Origin: Ketobacter sp. MCCC 1A13808 | Lineage (GTDB): Bacteria > Pseudomonadota > Gammaproteobacteria > Pseudomonadales > Ketobacteraceae | NCBI RefSeq assembly: GCF_009746715.1 | Contig: NZ_VRKW01000001.1 | Coordinates: 434,001 to 498,000 of the forward strand | DNA: 64,000 nt | Reading direction: 5' to 3' | Part shown: in pieces, positions 26,213 to 35,972 of the stretch | Layout: the number at the start of each line of letters is the position of its first letter | How positions within the stretch are numbered: position 1 is the first letter of the stretch | Made by a program: the position numbers and the translations under genes | The notes under the pieces: model-generated | Told to the model about the DNA's origin: nothing | Seen by the model: the letters and a program-made list of their open reading frames with translations, nothing else | Database searches by the model: none

Positions 26213-27909
26213 GCATTCCTGCGTTTTCTCTCCGGGGTACGGATATTATAACGACTCATTTTATCGATCAGTGTTCGGCGCGGAATCTGCAGTGTCTCTG
26301 CAGTACGGGTCTGATTCCAGTTATTAGCCTGTAAGTGTTGCTCAATTACCGAAACTTCATAGGCATTTACTGCACATTTCAACGAAGAGAAACGCTTCTC
26401 AACGCCCTGCGGCGTTACCCTGACGCCGCCGGATTTGCCACCCATCATTACCCGGCTGGTGATCTGACGATTAATTTCTTCCGACAAATGCTCACACAGA
26501 ATGGAGCCGGAATCCTCACACAACAGGACCGCCCTTTCTATGGTGTTTTGCAGTTCACGCACATTCCCGGGAAAAGCATGCTTCATTAATAAATCCAGCG
26601 CAGCCGGTGAAACCGATGCTACGGTTTTCTGATAAAGCTTACTGTAACGGTCAATAAAGTGATCGAGCAGTATTTTCAGATCCGCCTCCCGCTCGCGCAA
26701 CGGGGGCAACGTAATAGGAAACACATTAAGCCGGAAAAAAAGATCTTCCCGGAACAACCCCTGTTGAATTTTCTGTTCCAGGTTGCAATGAGTCGCGGCA
26801 ACAATCCGCACATCCACTTTGACCGAGGCCAGACCGCCCAATGGACGGATTTCACCTTCCTGCAATACACGTAGCAATTTGCTCTGCAGGGTCAGCGGCA
26901 TATCCCCGATTTCATCCAAAAACAAGGTGCCCTTATCGGCGATCTCGAACAATCCCTTCTTCTCTGCCACAGCCCCAGTAAAGGCCCCTTTTTTAAACCC
27001 GAACAACTCACTTTCCAGTAACTGTTCTGGTAATGCGGCGCAGTTCTGGGTCACAAAGTTGCGATGCTTACGTACACTGTTATCGTGTATCGCACGAGCA
27101 AACACTTCCTTTCCTGTTCCGGTTTCACCTTGCAGTAAAATACTGACACTGGTGTCTACGGCTTTATCCAGCAAATTGAACACCCGCTTCATCGGATCGC
27201 TCTTACCGATTATCTGATAATCATTACGACGACTATTACGTTCTTTTAGTTGCTTGTTTTCCAGTTCCAGACGACGATTGGTGTCGTCCAGCAGGTCGAT
27301 CAAATGCTGGTTGGTTTCGATCAACAACGCATTGTTTATACAAACTGCAGTTTGAGACGCAAATGCAGTGATGATGGCTTCCAAAGGGCGGAAGGAAACA
27401 TAGCGTCGGTTGTAGGCGTCTTTGGCATTGATCAATTCCATTACACCGATGGTCTGATTTTCGTGATCCTTGAGCGGCACCAGCACCATAGACTGAGTGC
27501 GGGCGCCGGTATACAGATCATGTTGATACAGGTATTCCAATTCAAAGCCGCTGTAACTGTATATGTTGTCAATAAAAACCACGGCCCCGGTCATCCCGCA
27601 ATACATCAGTGGATCACTGACATGATCCCCGCCCAGAGTGCTAAAATCACGCTGTCGGTACCAGCTTCCGTCGCTATCCGTCGCCTCATCCTGATAGCCG
27701 GCCCATTGACTGACGCGCAACTCCAAGAAGCGCTTTGTGACATCCAGAACATAAATCCTGCCCGCTTCGCAATTTGAGAAATTACGCGCCGACAACAACA
27801 CCTTGTTCAACAGGTCTGCTACATTCCGTTCTGTGGAAAGTGCGGTTGTTGTCTCTACAAACTCCTCAATAAAGCTTAAGGATTTTACCAGCTGTCCAAT
27901 ATCATTCAT
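26209..27909 (-). CDS. Sigma-54-dependent activator with GAF domain (T6SS locus regulator, VasH-like)
   Basis: This 566-residue enhancer-binding protein has an N-terminal GAF domain (about residues 15-190) and a central AAA+ domain with GETGTGKE near 260-267, the sigma-54-contacting GAFTGA loop and ATHCNLEQKI. A C-terminal Fis-type helix-turn-helix ends in TAETLQIPRRTLIDKMSRY. It activates RNA polymerase carrying sigma-54. It is 72 bases after tssG on the same strand, the position of VasH in Vibrio cholerae, and hcp in this locus has a sigma-54 promoter. The GAF ligand is unknown. Identity as a T6SS regulator is inferred from context. Confidence 0.9.
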   Translation of the reverse strand: MNDIGQLVKSLSFIEEFVETTTALSTERNVADLLNKVLLSARNFSNCEAGRIYVLDVTKRFLELRVSQWAGYQDEATDSDGSWYRQRDFSTLGGDHVSDPLMYCGMTGAVVFIDNIYSYSGFELEYLYQHDLYTGARTQSMVLVPLKDHENQTIGVMELINAKDAYNRRYVSFRPLEAIITAFASQTAVCINNALLIETNQHLIDLLDDTNRRLELENKQLKERNSRRNDYQIIGKSDPMKRVFNLLDKAVDTSVSILLQGETGTGKEVFARAIHDNSVRKHRNFVTQNCAALPEQLLESELFGFKKGAFTGAVAEKKGLFEIADKGTLFLDEIGDMPLTLQSKLLRVLQEGEIRPLGGLASVKVDVRIVAATHCNLEQKIQQGLFREDLFFRLNVFPITLPPLREREADLKILLDHFIDRYSKLYQKTVASVSPAALDLLMKHAFPGNVRELQNTIERAVLLCEDSGSILCEHLSEEINRQITSRVMMGGKSGGVRVTPQGVEKRFSSLKCAVNAYEVSVIEQHLQANNWNQTRTAETLQIPRRTLIDKMSRYNIRTPERKRRNA

Positions 27910-27981
27910 GGTCTCAATCTCTTATGAGAAGGCCTGTGGCAGGCGTTGTGAAAGTCGCTCATCTGGTTTCGCTCAGCCTGT

Positions 27982-28998
27982 CTAGCGGATACTGTAATCA
28001 GCGACGCAAATACAGGTCGGGACCGGCACAGCACGACCTTCAGCAACGCCCAACTGAAATGTCCACCCCAACCGTTGCTGAGCTTTCTGCATTTGGCTAT
28101 CTTCACTGCCCTGCTGCGGCTCCAAAGTGAGATACAAGTCAAAATCCAAAGGATCCTGTAGTGTAAACCGGATCAACTCAACCAACTCGTGGAACAGCGT
28201 TCCGTCCGGAAGAAAGTTCTCGTGCTGCTGTGGCGACAGGCGTTCCAGGTGAAGATTGAACTTGCCGGAGCAATCCCGGATTTCGTCCCCCAGAATCAAA
28301 TCGTCGCCCATTGCGCTGTTCATCAACCCCATGCGATTGCATTGATGATCCGGTACCACAAAATTACGCTCGACCCAGGGTTCTATCCGCGCCATTTTGA
28401 TACCGAAATAGTATTTCACAACGGCGATAAGGCGATCGGCGCTGGACCCCAGATTCGAAATCACACCGGCGAACGGCAGCAAGCGATGCCAGCGTAATCG
28501 GCTGTTGACCTGCAACGTAGCAAGATCCAACCCCATCAACGAAAGCAACCAACGACTGTATTGATCGCGTCCGCCATCTTCATACTGGACAAAGTAGCGG
28601 TATTTATTCCAGCATCGCTGTAACAAACTTATCAGCCGGTGATTGAATAAATCCATTAAATCCCGACTGGGATGATCCGCTTCGCCATTCTGGATCACTC
28701 GCTCAGTATAATAAGCGGGTAACGGCGACGCCGGTCCGTACAATCCCATAAAGGTGACAGTGAGTTCCAGAAAATCCTGCGCCCCCCCTTCAAGCCACTC
28801 GTAGCTATCCACATCGGATGCCGGAAATGCCAGGCTCGGCATCGCACGGTAACGTATATCCAGGCGCTTTTCGTTGATCGTGTTGTGCAGCCGGGTGAAG
28901 CGGTTTAATAAATCATTGAGCTGATAGAACGAGAACCCTCTGACAGAATCCAGCTCCGATATCAGACCAGTGGGTGTGAGCCGGTTCGTGGTTTCCAT
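27982..28998 (-). CDS. tssG: T6SS baseplate protein TssG
   Basis: This 338-residue protein has the TssG/VasB/ImpH pattern: a GFSFYQLNDLLNRF start, then LAFPASDVDSYEWLE, FMGLYGPASPLPAYYTERV, and LSPQQHENFLPDG towards the end. TssG binds TssF and TssK in the baseplate wedge. Its ATG overlaps the end of tssF by 37 bases and has GGAGAG at good distance inside tssF, so the long overlap is real. The length is normal. Confidence 0.95.
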   Translation of the reverse strand: METTNRLTPTGLISELDSVRGFSFYQLNDLLNRFTRLHNTINEKRLDIRYRAMPSLAFPASDVDSYEWLEGGAQDFLELTVTFMGLYGPASPLPAYYTERVIQNGEADHPSRDLMDLFNHRLISLLQRCWNKYRYFVQYEDGGRDQYSRWLLSLMGLDLATLQVNSRLRWHRLLPFAGVISNLGSSADRLIAVVKYYFGIKMARIEPWVERNFVVPDHQCNRMGLMNSAMGDDLILGDEIRDCSGKFNLHLERLSPQQHENFLPDGTLFHELVELIRFTLQDPLDFDLYLTLEPQQGSEDSQMQKAQQRLGWTFQLGVAEGRAVPVPTCICVADYSIR

Positions 28999-30749
28999 TG
29001 ATAAATCTCTCCGTGTTCAACACCATAAACAACCAGGTGATGAAAGCTGTTTATACTGCAGCTCAACGCAAATAGCTCATTGAGTACCGAAGCAAACAGG
29101 AACATATCCCCTTCATTTGCGAAGTGGCTCTCCTTTAACCGAATCACGGTTTTACGACCCCGTACCGGCATGCCCTGATGCAGACGGTCCTCATATTCGG
29201 AAACAACCCCATCAAACGCGTCCAAACGATGCTGGCTAGCCAATGCCTGCTGGCGATCGTAATAACTTTTGTAGTCATAGGTAGACAGTATTGCTTTCAG
29301 AGATTTTACGTCGGTCAGCGATAGATAATTAAGCGACATGTTCGAAATCAGACGCCAGTGAAAACCTTGGTCCAGCGGCGGTGCGTAGGATGGCGTCACG
29401 TGGGTGATATTTGAAAACGAAGCGTATTCCGGACTGCTGCTGGTGGCCACGCAAATATCCCCCACGCCCAGCAACGTAGGCAAGTGGCGATTAGTACAGG
29501 TCAGTTCAACAGAGACGGTTTCGGTTTGCGGGAAGACGCTATGCTCGTACTGATCCACAAACGTAATATAGCTATCCAGGCCGTAGCCATTGACCGATGG
29601 TTTTATACGTTCCCGATAAAAACGCATGTGTTTATCGACCGGTGCAGTTTCAAAATGTTCAAAGGATTCGAATTGCCGGAAGCTGTGATTGTGGTGGTCC
29701 TGGTGCCCCCATCCCTGCACGCGGTCGATGCTGAACACTTCGTATTGCGTCGGGTTGTTACCCCCCGGCAGCACCCGATACTCGGTTTTCTTATGGTCAG
29801 CGCGAATTGGAATGGCTTCGTGTTTAAATAAGTTGGTTACGGGTGTACAGAAAAGCTGAATATTATCCCGGCTGATATTAACGTGTGCATCAAAAGGCCG
29901 ATCGAAGTGAAAACGCAGTTCTATCTCAGTGGCTGTAGCAACAGCCTCTTCGTGCTGCGCGCGCTTTTTAATCCCGCTCAACTTAATCAGATCGAAAAAA
30001 TTAAACTTTTCCGGCAGGCTAAAATACTCCTGTACTTGTCGGTATCCATTCATCAATTGCGGGGATTCCGGCAACAAACCATGCTGATTACCAAACCCCA
30101 CCGGCAACACCGCATCCGGAGACAGCGTCGATATCAGAATATCCTCCGCAGCTCTGCCTTTCGCTACGATCTCAACCCGGTTCAAGTACCGGAATAACCA
30201 AAGATAAATTAGCTGCGCCACGTGCACTTCACCGTGCAGGAAGAACTGTAACCGGTCCAGCTTAAAGTCCGCCCAACTCACATTGGCCGTGGTTTTCAGA
30301 CCGACAGCTAACAAAGCGGAGGTGGGTGTTTGTTTTTGTTGTACTCGAGAAATAGCCAGCGGGTGGATTTCAACATCATAGCAAGTACGGAACACACAGG
30401 CTGTGCCGTCTACTTCCCGGGAATCGATCTCGATACCCCGCTTTATGAGTTGTCGCTCCGACAACGAAGGATAAGGATCAAAGCGAACAATTGAGGTTGC
30501 TGGAATCGGTCGAAGAAATTGCGGCCACAACAAGGCCATCAGAGAATGGGTGAGTTCCGGCAGTTCATCATCCAGTTTTTGCCGCAAACGCCCGGTCAGG
30601 AAGGCGAATCCCTCCAACAGGCGCTCGACATCCGGATCTTGTGCTTCCACTGACAAAAAAGGCGCTAAGCGTGGATTGCGTTCCGCAAATTCCTTGCCCA
30701 GTTCACGCAGGGAGGTCAGCTCATCATGGAAATACTTATTGAAAGACAC
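28962..30749 (-). CDS. tssF: T6SS baseplate protein TssF
   Basis: This 595-residue protein has the conserved TssF/VasA opening (YFHDELTSLRELGKEFAERN followed by PRLAPFL), then DPDVERLLEGFAFLTGRLRQ and LMALLWPQFLRPIPATSIV. It is the main wedge subunit of the T6SS baseplate. The start is GTG at 30749 with AAGG upstream, directly after the tssE stop; no ATG fits the conserved N-terminus. It overlaps tssG. Confidence 0.96.
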   Translation of the reverse strand: MSFNKYFHDELTSLRELGKEFAERNPRLAPFLSVEAQDPDVERLLEGFAFLTGRLRQKLDDELPELTHSLMALLWPQFLRPIPATSIVRFDPYPSLSERQLIKRGIEIDSREVDGTACVFRTCYDVEIHPLAISRVQQKQTPTSALLAVGLKTTANVSWADFKLDRLQFFLHGEVHVAQLIYLWLFRYLNRVEIVAKGRAAEDILISTLSPDAVLPVGFGNQHGLLPESPQLMNGYRQVQEYFSLPEKFNFFDLIKLSGIKKRAQHEEAVATATEIELRFHFDRPFDAHVNISRDNIQLFCTPVTNLFKHEAIPIRADHKKTEYRVLPGGNNPTQYEVFSIDRVQGWGHQDHHNHSFRQFESFEHFETAPVDKHMRFYRERIKPSVNGYGLDSYITFVDQYEHSVFPQTETVSVELTCTNRHLPTLLGVGDICVATSSSPEYASFSNITHVTPSYAPPLDQGFHWRLISNMSLNYLSLTDVKSLKAILSTYDYKSYYDRQQALASQHRLDAFDGVVSEYEDRLHQGMPVRGRKTVIRLKESHFANEGDMFLFASVLNELFALSCSINSFHHLVVYGVEHGEIYQWKPRTGSHPLV

Positions 30750-30752
30750 GAA

Positions 30753-31169
30753 TTACAACCTTACCGTAGCCTGACCCGTTCCGGTCAGTACGGTGTCAAA
30801 AGCGACCCGCGAACGTAACTCGCCGTAGCGCAGCGTTCCCTCTATGCCGTATTTCATGGTGAGCGGGTTGTCGGCATCAGGAATATAATACACCGACACC
30901 CCTTCCAGGCGAGGTTCGTATTGTTCCAAAAACTGCTGGATCGCAAAACGTATATGGGTCACCGCATCAGGAAACTGGGCGACGATATCATTAAAGTCCG
31001 GCATACCGAATTCCGGCAATGCTTTCACACTACCCTGGCGTACATTCAGCATATTCTGCACATTGGTGGTCACACTTTCTAAATACGCGTTCCAGTTAAA
31101 AGTGGTGCTGTATCCTGCCCGGGTTACGTTATTATCCAGACGGTCCAGAAGACTGAACTCATTGCGCAT
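30753..31169 (-). CDS. tssE: T6SS baseplate protein TssE (gp25-like)
   Basis: This 138-residue protein has the gp25 fold pattern (SVKALPEFGMPDFNDI, IRFAIQQFLEQYEPRLEGVS), corresponding to phage T4 gp25. In the T6SS it starts sheath polymerisation on the baseplate. It follows tssC after a gap of 117 bases, the longest inside this operon, in which no promoter or terminator was convincing. The length is typical. Confidence 0.94.
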   Translation of the reverse strand: MRNEFSLLDRLDNNVTRAGYSTTFNWNAYLESVTTNVQNMLNVRQGSVKALPEFGMPDFNDIVAQFPDAVTHIRFAIQQFLEQYEPRLEGVSVYYIPDADNPLTMKYGIEGTLRYGELRSRVAFDTVLTGTGQATVRL

Positions 31170-31286
31170 GTGGTTTGCCTATAAAAAATGGCATCCGAAA
31201 AGCCGGTCATCTTGATATGAACGGGCTCCGACTGTTCGCTGCGGACTACATGCACCGGACAGCCGGGCGACTGCTCACCCCGTTAC

Positions 31287-32774
31287 TTAGGATTTTTCGA
31301 GTTTGCCTACCAGCGACAGCTCGAAGTCGGCTCCCATGTATTTAAAATGGGGGCGGACATTCAGATTGACACGATAAATACCGGGTTGACCTGGAACATC
31401 ATCCACCGTGATCTTTGCAGCACGCAGTGGACGCCGGCTACGGGCAGCAGCCGACGGGTTTTCCTGATCAGCAATATAGGAGCTGATCCAGTTATTCAGT
31501 TCCTGCTGCAGTTCGACACGTTCTTTCCAACTGCCAATATTCTCACGCTGCAGCACCTTCAGATAATGAGCCAATCGGTTAACGATGAACATATACGGCA
31601 GCTGAGTGCTCAGACGGAAATTCAATTCTTTGGCTTTGCCGGCTTCATCGTTACCGAAGTATTTAGGCTTCTGTACTGAGTTTGCCGAGAAAAAGGCCGC
31701 GTTATCACTGCCTTTACGCATGGTTAAGGGGATGAAGCCTTCTTCGGATAATTCGTATTCACGACGATCAGAAATCAACACTTCGGTTGGCACTTTCGCT
31801 TCCAGGTCACCCATAGATTCGTACAGGTGTACCGGCAGGTCTTCTACTGCACCACCGCTCTTCGGACCGATGACATTCGGGCACCAGCGGTATTTCGCAA
31901 ATGAATCCGTAAGACGGGTTCCGAAAGCAAACGCGGTATTACCCCACAGATAATCTTCGTGGCTGGCGCTAACGTTTTCACGATAGTTGAAACCCTTGGA
32001 GGGGTTTTCTTCCGGATCGTATGGCGCTCGCAACAGAAAGCGCGGCAAGGTAAGCCCAACGTACTTGGCATCTTCAGACTCGCGAAAGCTGCGCCACTTT
32101 GCAAACTGCGGGCCTTCGAATATGGAGCTCAGTTCTTTCAGGTTGGGCAAGCCATCAAACTGGTCCAGCCCGAAAAACTTCGGCCCTGCCGCGGCAATGA
32201 AGGGAGCATGGGATACCGCGGATACCGCAGCGGCGCTCTGCATGGTTTTCATGTCAACCGAGTTGGGACCGAAATCGTAATTGGCTATGATCGCGCCGAC
32301 CGGTTCTCCACCGAACTGACCGTACTCTGCGGTATAGGCCAGCTTGTACAGTCCGGACTTGGTGATATCCGGAGCATCCTCAAAGTCATCATACAGATCC
32401 TGTTTGGACGCATTGATCATTTCAATTTTGATATTCTGGGTAAAGTCAGTGCGATCCACCAACATTTTCAGTCCGCGCCAGGCGGATTCCAGGTTCTTGA
32501 ATTCTTTTGTGTGCAGAATGTCATCCATTTGCGCACTCAACTGAACATCCAATTCATCAATCATGCGGTCAATGACATTTTTATTGACCCGCTCTTCCTT
32601 ATTTTCCGGCCTCAATAATTCTGCTATGAACGCACCCACGCCACGCTTAGCCACTTCATAGCCTTCGTCACCAGGCATCATCTTGGTTTGTGATACAATC
32701 TGGTCCAGCAACGAACCCTCGGTGACTTCCAGCGCGTTATCGCCGTTTTTCACCATGCGATCTGGATTTCTCAT
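31287..32774 (-). CDS. tssC: T6SS contractile sheath large subunit TssC (VipB)
   Basis: This 495-residue protein has the TssC landmarks KNLESAWRGLKMLVDRTDF, LPRFLLRAPYD, FNYRENVSASHEDYLWGN and a C-terminal HFKYMGADFELSLVGKLEK. With TssB it forms the contractile sheath around the Hcp tube. The ATG is preceded by AGGTAGGAGAG. It begins 24 bases after tssB. The length and termini are complete. Confidence 0.98.
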   Translation of the reverse strand: MRNPDRMVKNGDNALEVTEGSLLDQIVSQTKMMPGDEGYEVAKRGVGAFIAELLRPENKEERVNKNVIDRMIDELDVQLSAQMDDILHTKEFKNLESAWRGLKMLVDRTDFTQNIKIEMINASKQDLYDDFEDAPDITKSGLYKLAYTAEYGQFGGEPVGAIIANYDFGPNSVDMKTMQSAAAVSAVSHAPFIAAAGPKFFGLDQFDGLPNLKELSSIFEGPQFAKWRSFRESEDAKYVGLTLPRFLLRAPYDPEENPSKGFNYRENVSASHEDYLWGNTAFAFGTRLTDSFAKYRWCPNVIGPKSGGAVEDLPVHLYESMGDLEAKVPTEVLISDRREYELSEEGFIPLTMRKGSDNAAFFSANSVQKPKYFGNDEAGKAKELNFRLSTQLPYMFIVNRLAHYLKVLQRENIGSWKERVELQQELNNWISSYIADQENPSAAARSRRPLRAAKITVDDVPGQPGIYRVNLNVRPHFKYMGADFELSLVGKLEKS

Positions 32775-32798
32775 GACACTCTCCTACCTTAATTTTGA

Positions 32799-33284
32799 TT
32801 AACCTTCGATTTTCAGTTCGCCCAATACCAGGTCGCGCTGCTGTTCGTCTTTCAGAATACTTTCGATCGCCTTACGGAAAGCAGGTACGTTGCCCAACGG
32901 GCCTTTCAGAGCCACCAGTGCCTCGCGCAGCTCGAGCATTTTTTTCAGCTCCGGAACTTGCTTGGCGACGTTTTCTGGAGAAAAGTCTTTCATGGATTCA
33001 AATTGCAGACTCACGCCCAATTCCGAGTCTTCTTCGTTGGAAAGGCGGTTGGGTACCGCAACATCTACACCCACCTTCTGACTTCTCAGCACGTCATCAA
33101 AGTTGTGTTTGTCTACACTGATGGGCTTGCGGTCTTCAATGACGCGCTCATCTTCGCGTTGGGTGAAATCACCTAACACCATCATTTTCAAGGGCAACTC
33201 TACGGTTTCCTGGACGCCGCCACTTTCGGAACGGTATTTAATATTGATACGCTCTTTGGGTGCTACTGTGCCTTCTTTAGACAT
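32799..33284 (-). CDS. tssB: T6SS contractile sheath small subunit TssB (VipA)
   Basis: This 161-residue protein has the TssB pattern PKERINIKYRSESGGVQETV, ELPLKMMVLGDFTQREDERV and KMLELREALVALKGPLGN. It pairs with TssC in the sheath; its N-terminal region is where ClpV recognition acts on the sheath in other systems. The ATG has AAGGAA upstream. It starts 45 bases after tssA. Confidence 0.97.
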   Translation of the reverse strand: MSKEGTVAPKERINIKYRSESGGVQETVELPLKMMVLGDFTQREDERVIEDRKPISVDKHNFDDVLRSQKVGVDVAVPNRLSNEEDSELGVSLQFESMKDFSPENVAKQVPELKKMLELREALVALKGPLGNVPAFRKAIESILKDEQQRDLVLGELKIEG

Positions 33285-33329
33285 AACGTTTCCTTTCTCT
33301 CAGAGATTCCAGATTTAATTAACTGCGGT

Positions 33330-34931
33330 TTAGGTAATAAGTTCAAAGGCCAATGCCAGGTCAAGACGGCACAACCGAGTGTGTAAGTGTTCCATTTTCG
33401 CCTGGGTTTGCTCATTAGCGTCGAGCGACCGGTAACAACGCAGCAGCAATTCAATGACCCGTTTGGTCATCTGCGGCTCCCACTGCTCTACTCCGCTTTC
33501 AACTAATTGGTGGTCCAGTGCTTCCAGCAACGGTAGCGCTAATTGTTTGAGACCGGCGTCGAAACACAATCGAGCCTGATTCAATCGCCACAAACTCTGC
33601 TCTCGCAACGAGGTGGATTGCGCGACGCCGTCCTGAAACAGATTGAGCGCATCCGGTATGCGTTTTTCGACCACCATTTGCTGCGCAAGCTCATAGCTTT
33701 CCAGCCAGCGTGGTGACAGATCAGCGGTGTCCACTGTCAAACTGTTACTGCCGCCAGAGTGGCTCTCAGCACGGCTTATTTGCTGTATCCACTGTCGGGT
33801 TGCACTGTCCGCATAAGGCGTATCATCAAAAAACGTTAATCCGTCGACACCGGGCAGACGATTTACAAAACCGCTGACGCCCGCCTTCACCGCATCGGCA
33901 GCCTCGTTCGCGGCTAACGCCTCCAGCGCTTCACAGGCGTAACGCTGTCCATCCAGCCAGAACGGCGCTCGCGCCAGGCTGGGTTCAATTTCAAGCACCA
34001 GTTGTTGCCAGTTCTGCTCTTGCCTGAGTGCCAGCAAACGATCCAGTTTGTCCTTGGCAACCGGGCGGATTTGAGTCTTGTTATTCACTGCTGGCGGCAA
34101 TTGGCTGACCCCAAGCCAGGTTATAAACCGGTTTATTCGATAAATTTCCGGATCAAGTGCGTTTTTCGCTGAGAGGTATTGGCTAGCCAAACGCAACGGA
34201 TCCTGCGCTGCCCGGTAAGCCGCCATAAGCTCGCGGTCATTGCCTACGGAACTGGCTGGAGTGGGTGCCGGCGTTTGTACAGCCTGCGGCCGCGCTGGGG
34301 GCTTAACTGCGGCGCCCTGGTCCCTGGGTTGCACATCAGGTTGCGCTTTGGACTGAGCGGACTGTTGCGCCTCCAGTGATTCGCGCATGCGACGGAAGGT
34401 CTGCCGGAATTCCGCTAGATTGGGAGCAGCGTCGTGCATCTTTTCCAATAGCAATTCATCCAGCACAACCACCGTGTCTTCCAGTTCCTTAATCGCATCC
34501 AGATCACGGGGCCGGGGGCGGTATTCCTGCAACAGAGGATGACACTTTTCTGCCAGCCACTCAAAAGCCTGAGCCCGGCCACGCACTCGCTTTTTGGGAG
34601 GAAAGGCATGATCCCAATAGGTATCGGCTACCCCATAGGCCAAGCGCAACCCCTGATTCAAGCCAGACACCAGATCGGTCTCGCATAGCGCCCGGGTAAG
34701 GTAGCAAACCACCAGGAAATCTTTCGATTGCTGCGCCAAAATGGTTTGCGCATTTTCGGAAATAAGTGTCCAACGGACCGGATGATCAATACTCAGTGCA
34801 TCCAGTTTCGCGATTTCCTGCTCAATGTCCTCGAACTGACTTTCAAGGCGCACGTTTTCCCCGGCTGGGTGATCACCCGGTACCGGTTGCAACGCCAATA
34901 GTTCAATTTGTTCTGCCGACAGCAGGCTCAT
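33330..34931 (-). CDS. tssA: T6SS protein TssA (ImpA_N with VasJ-type C-terminus)
   Basis: This 533-residue protein has an N-terminal ImpA domain (about residues 10-130: PGDHPAGENVRLESQFEDIE). A Pro/Gln/Ala-rich linker follows (about 195-230), then a helical C-terminal region ending in LWRLNQARLCFDAGLKQLAL and the VasJ-like tail. TssA proteins prime or cap the sheath during extension; the C-terminal type decides whether they stay at the baseplate or move with the distal end. This one belongs to the VasJ-tailed group by appearance. GGAG precedes the ATG. It is the first gene of tssA-B-C-E-F-G-activator. Confidence 0.92.
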   Translation of the reverse strand: MSLLSAEQIELLALQPVPGDHPAGENVRLESQFEDIEQEIAKLDALSIDHPVRWTLISENAQTILAQQSKDFLVVCYLTRALCETDLVSGLNQGLRLAYGVADTYWDHAFPPKKRVRGRAQAFEWLAEKCHPLLQEYRPRPRDLDAIKELEDTVVVLDELLLEKMHDAAPNLAEFRQTFRRMRESLEAQQSAQSKAQPDVQPRDQGAAVKPPARPQAVQTPAPTPASSVGNDRELMAAYRAAQDPLRLASQYLSAKNALDPEIYRINRFITWLGVSQLPPAVNNKTQIRPVAKDKLDRLLALRQEQNWQQLVLEIEPSLARAPFWLDGQRYACEALEALAANEAADAVKAGVSGFVNRLPGVDGLTFFDDTPYADSATRQWIQQISRAESHSGGSNSLTVDTADLSPRWLESYELAQQMVVEKRIPDALNLFQDGVAQSTSLREQSLWRLNQARLCFDAGLKQLALPLLEALDHQLVESGVEQWEPQMTKRVIELLLRCYRSLDANEQTQAKMEHLHTRLCRLDLALAFELIT

Positions 34932-35206
34932 TACGTCTCCAGGCGGAAATAATTGTGCAGATTTATGTAAAGAGACGGAGCGCTGTTAAATAAAGCAGCC
35001 ATTCTTGAGAAAAAAACTTCATTAAGTTGCTATACAGTACAAATAACGAACAGGACTATCACCAACAAGACCCTCATTGTTAGTGGACACACACCTGCAG
35101 GTAACTGAAAACATTAGCCACCGCCTTCGCGCAGCATCGAATGAAGCGAACCCTGCCGTTTTCACATCTTGAGCTACACTTAGCCTGTTAGGCAGGAGTG
35201 GGGTCT

Positions 35207-35911
35207 ATGAGCAAACAAGAAAAATCCATCCGGTATCAGATTTTTTTCAAAAAGTCAGGTTACACCTACGATCAAACGATCACATTAGACGATCAGGAAT
35301 ACGAACACCCCGCACCGGAAGGCGAGTTTCCCAGTTGGTGTGAACTGGAATTCAAAAAATGCCCGAATTGCACGCTAAACAGTATCTGGCATAAATACTG
35401 TCCGCTTGCTGTCAGACTGATCCCCTTTGTTAACCTGCCCGCCATACGCTCCTATGATGAAGTCAACGCGCAAGTGGACATGGACAATAAAACCGTCAAT
35501 TGCGATACCTCCGCACAGGAAGCTTTCAGCTCTCTGCTGGGGTTGGTGATGGCCACCAGCGGCTGCCCACACACGCGTTTTTTTAAACCCATGGCCTGGT
35601 ACCATCAGCCTTTCTCTACGCCGGAAGAAACCCTGTATCGGGCCTGCACAACCTATTTGTTTTCCTATGCCATGCACAAACAGAACCCCGATAGGGCATT
35701 GCGCTTTGATGACCTAAAATTGATCTACAAGCATATTCATACAATTAACGTGCACGTTGCGGCGCGGATAAAAAACTACTCCGAAACAGATTCCGCCATT
35801 AACGCCATCGTGCTTCTGGACCTGATCACCAAGGACTTGCCAATTGCTGTGGATGAAGACTTCTCGGAACTGAAACAATTATTCAACACCCACAAAAGCC
35901 TATTCGAATAG
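35207..35911 (+). CDS. Conserved protein of unknown function with Cys motifs, inside the T6SS locus
   Basis: This 234-residue soluble protein has no signal peptide. A Cys cluster (SWCELEFKKCPNCTLNSIWH then YCPLA) could bind zinc; a second motif reads ATSGCPHTRFFKPMAWYHQP. I recall a family of uncharacterised bacterial proteins with this CPNC/SGCP pattern (possibly DUF6901, not certain). The ATG at 35207 has GGAG at eight bases; an in-frame GTG three codons upstream is less likely. It is transcribed away from tssA, against the surrounding T6SS genes, and is followed by a lipoprotein gene. A T6SS role is suggested only by position. Confidence 0.75.
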   Translation: MSKQEKSIRYQIFFKKSGYTYDQTITLDDQEYEHPAPEGEFPSWCELEFKKCPNCTLNSIWHKYCPLAVRLIPFVNLPAIRSYDEVNAQVDMDNKTVNCDTSAQEAFSSLLGLVMATSGCPHTRFFKPMAWYHQPFSTPEETLYRACTTYLFSYAMHKQNPDRALRFDDLKLIYKHIHTINVHVAARIKNYSETDSAINAIVLLDLITKDLPIAVDEDFSELKQLFNTHKSLFE

Positions 35912-35972
35912 TTGCCGATCTTTACCTCCTGACTGTCTAAATAAAGATATTACAAACCTTTGGAGTCCCCCC

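Noticed and set aside
31959-32618. 219-codon plus-strand open frame opposite tssC
   Set aside because: It lies wholly inside the strongly conserved tssC gene and shows no recognisable protein.
35084-35099. TGGACACACACCTGCA on the plus strand as a sigma-54 promoter for the Cys-motif gene
   Set aside because: Spacing is right and TGG and TGCA match, but the rest of the -24 box does not; too weak to list.
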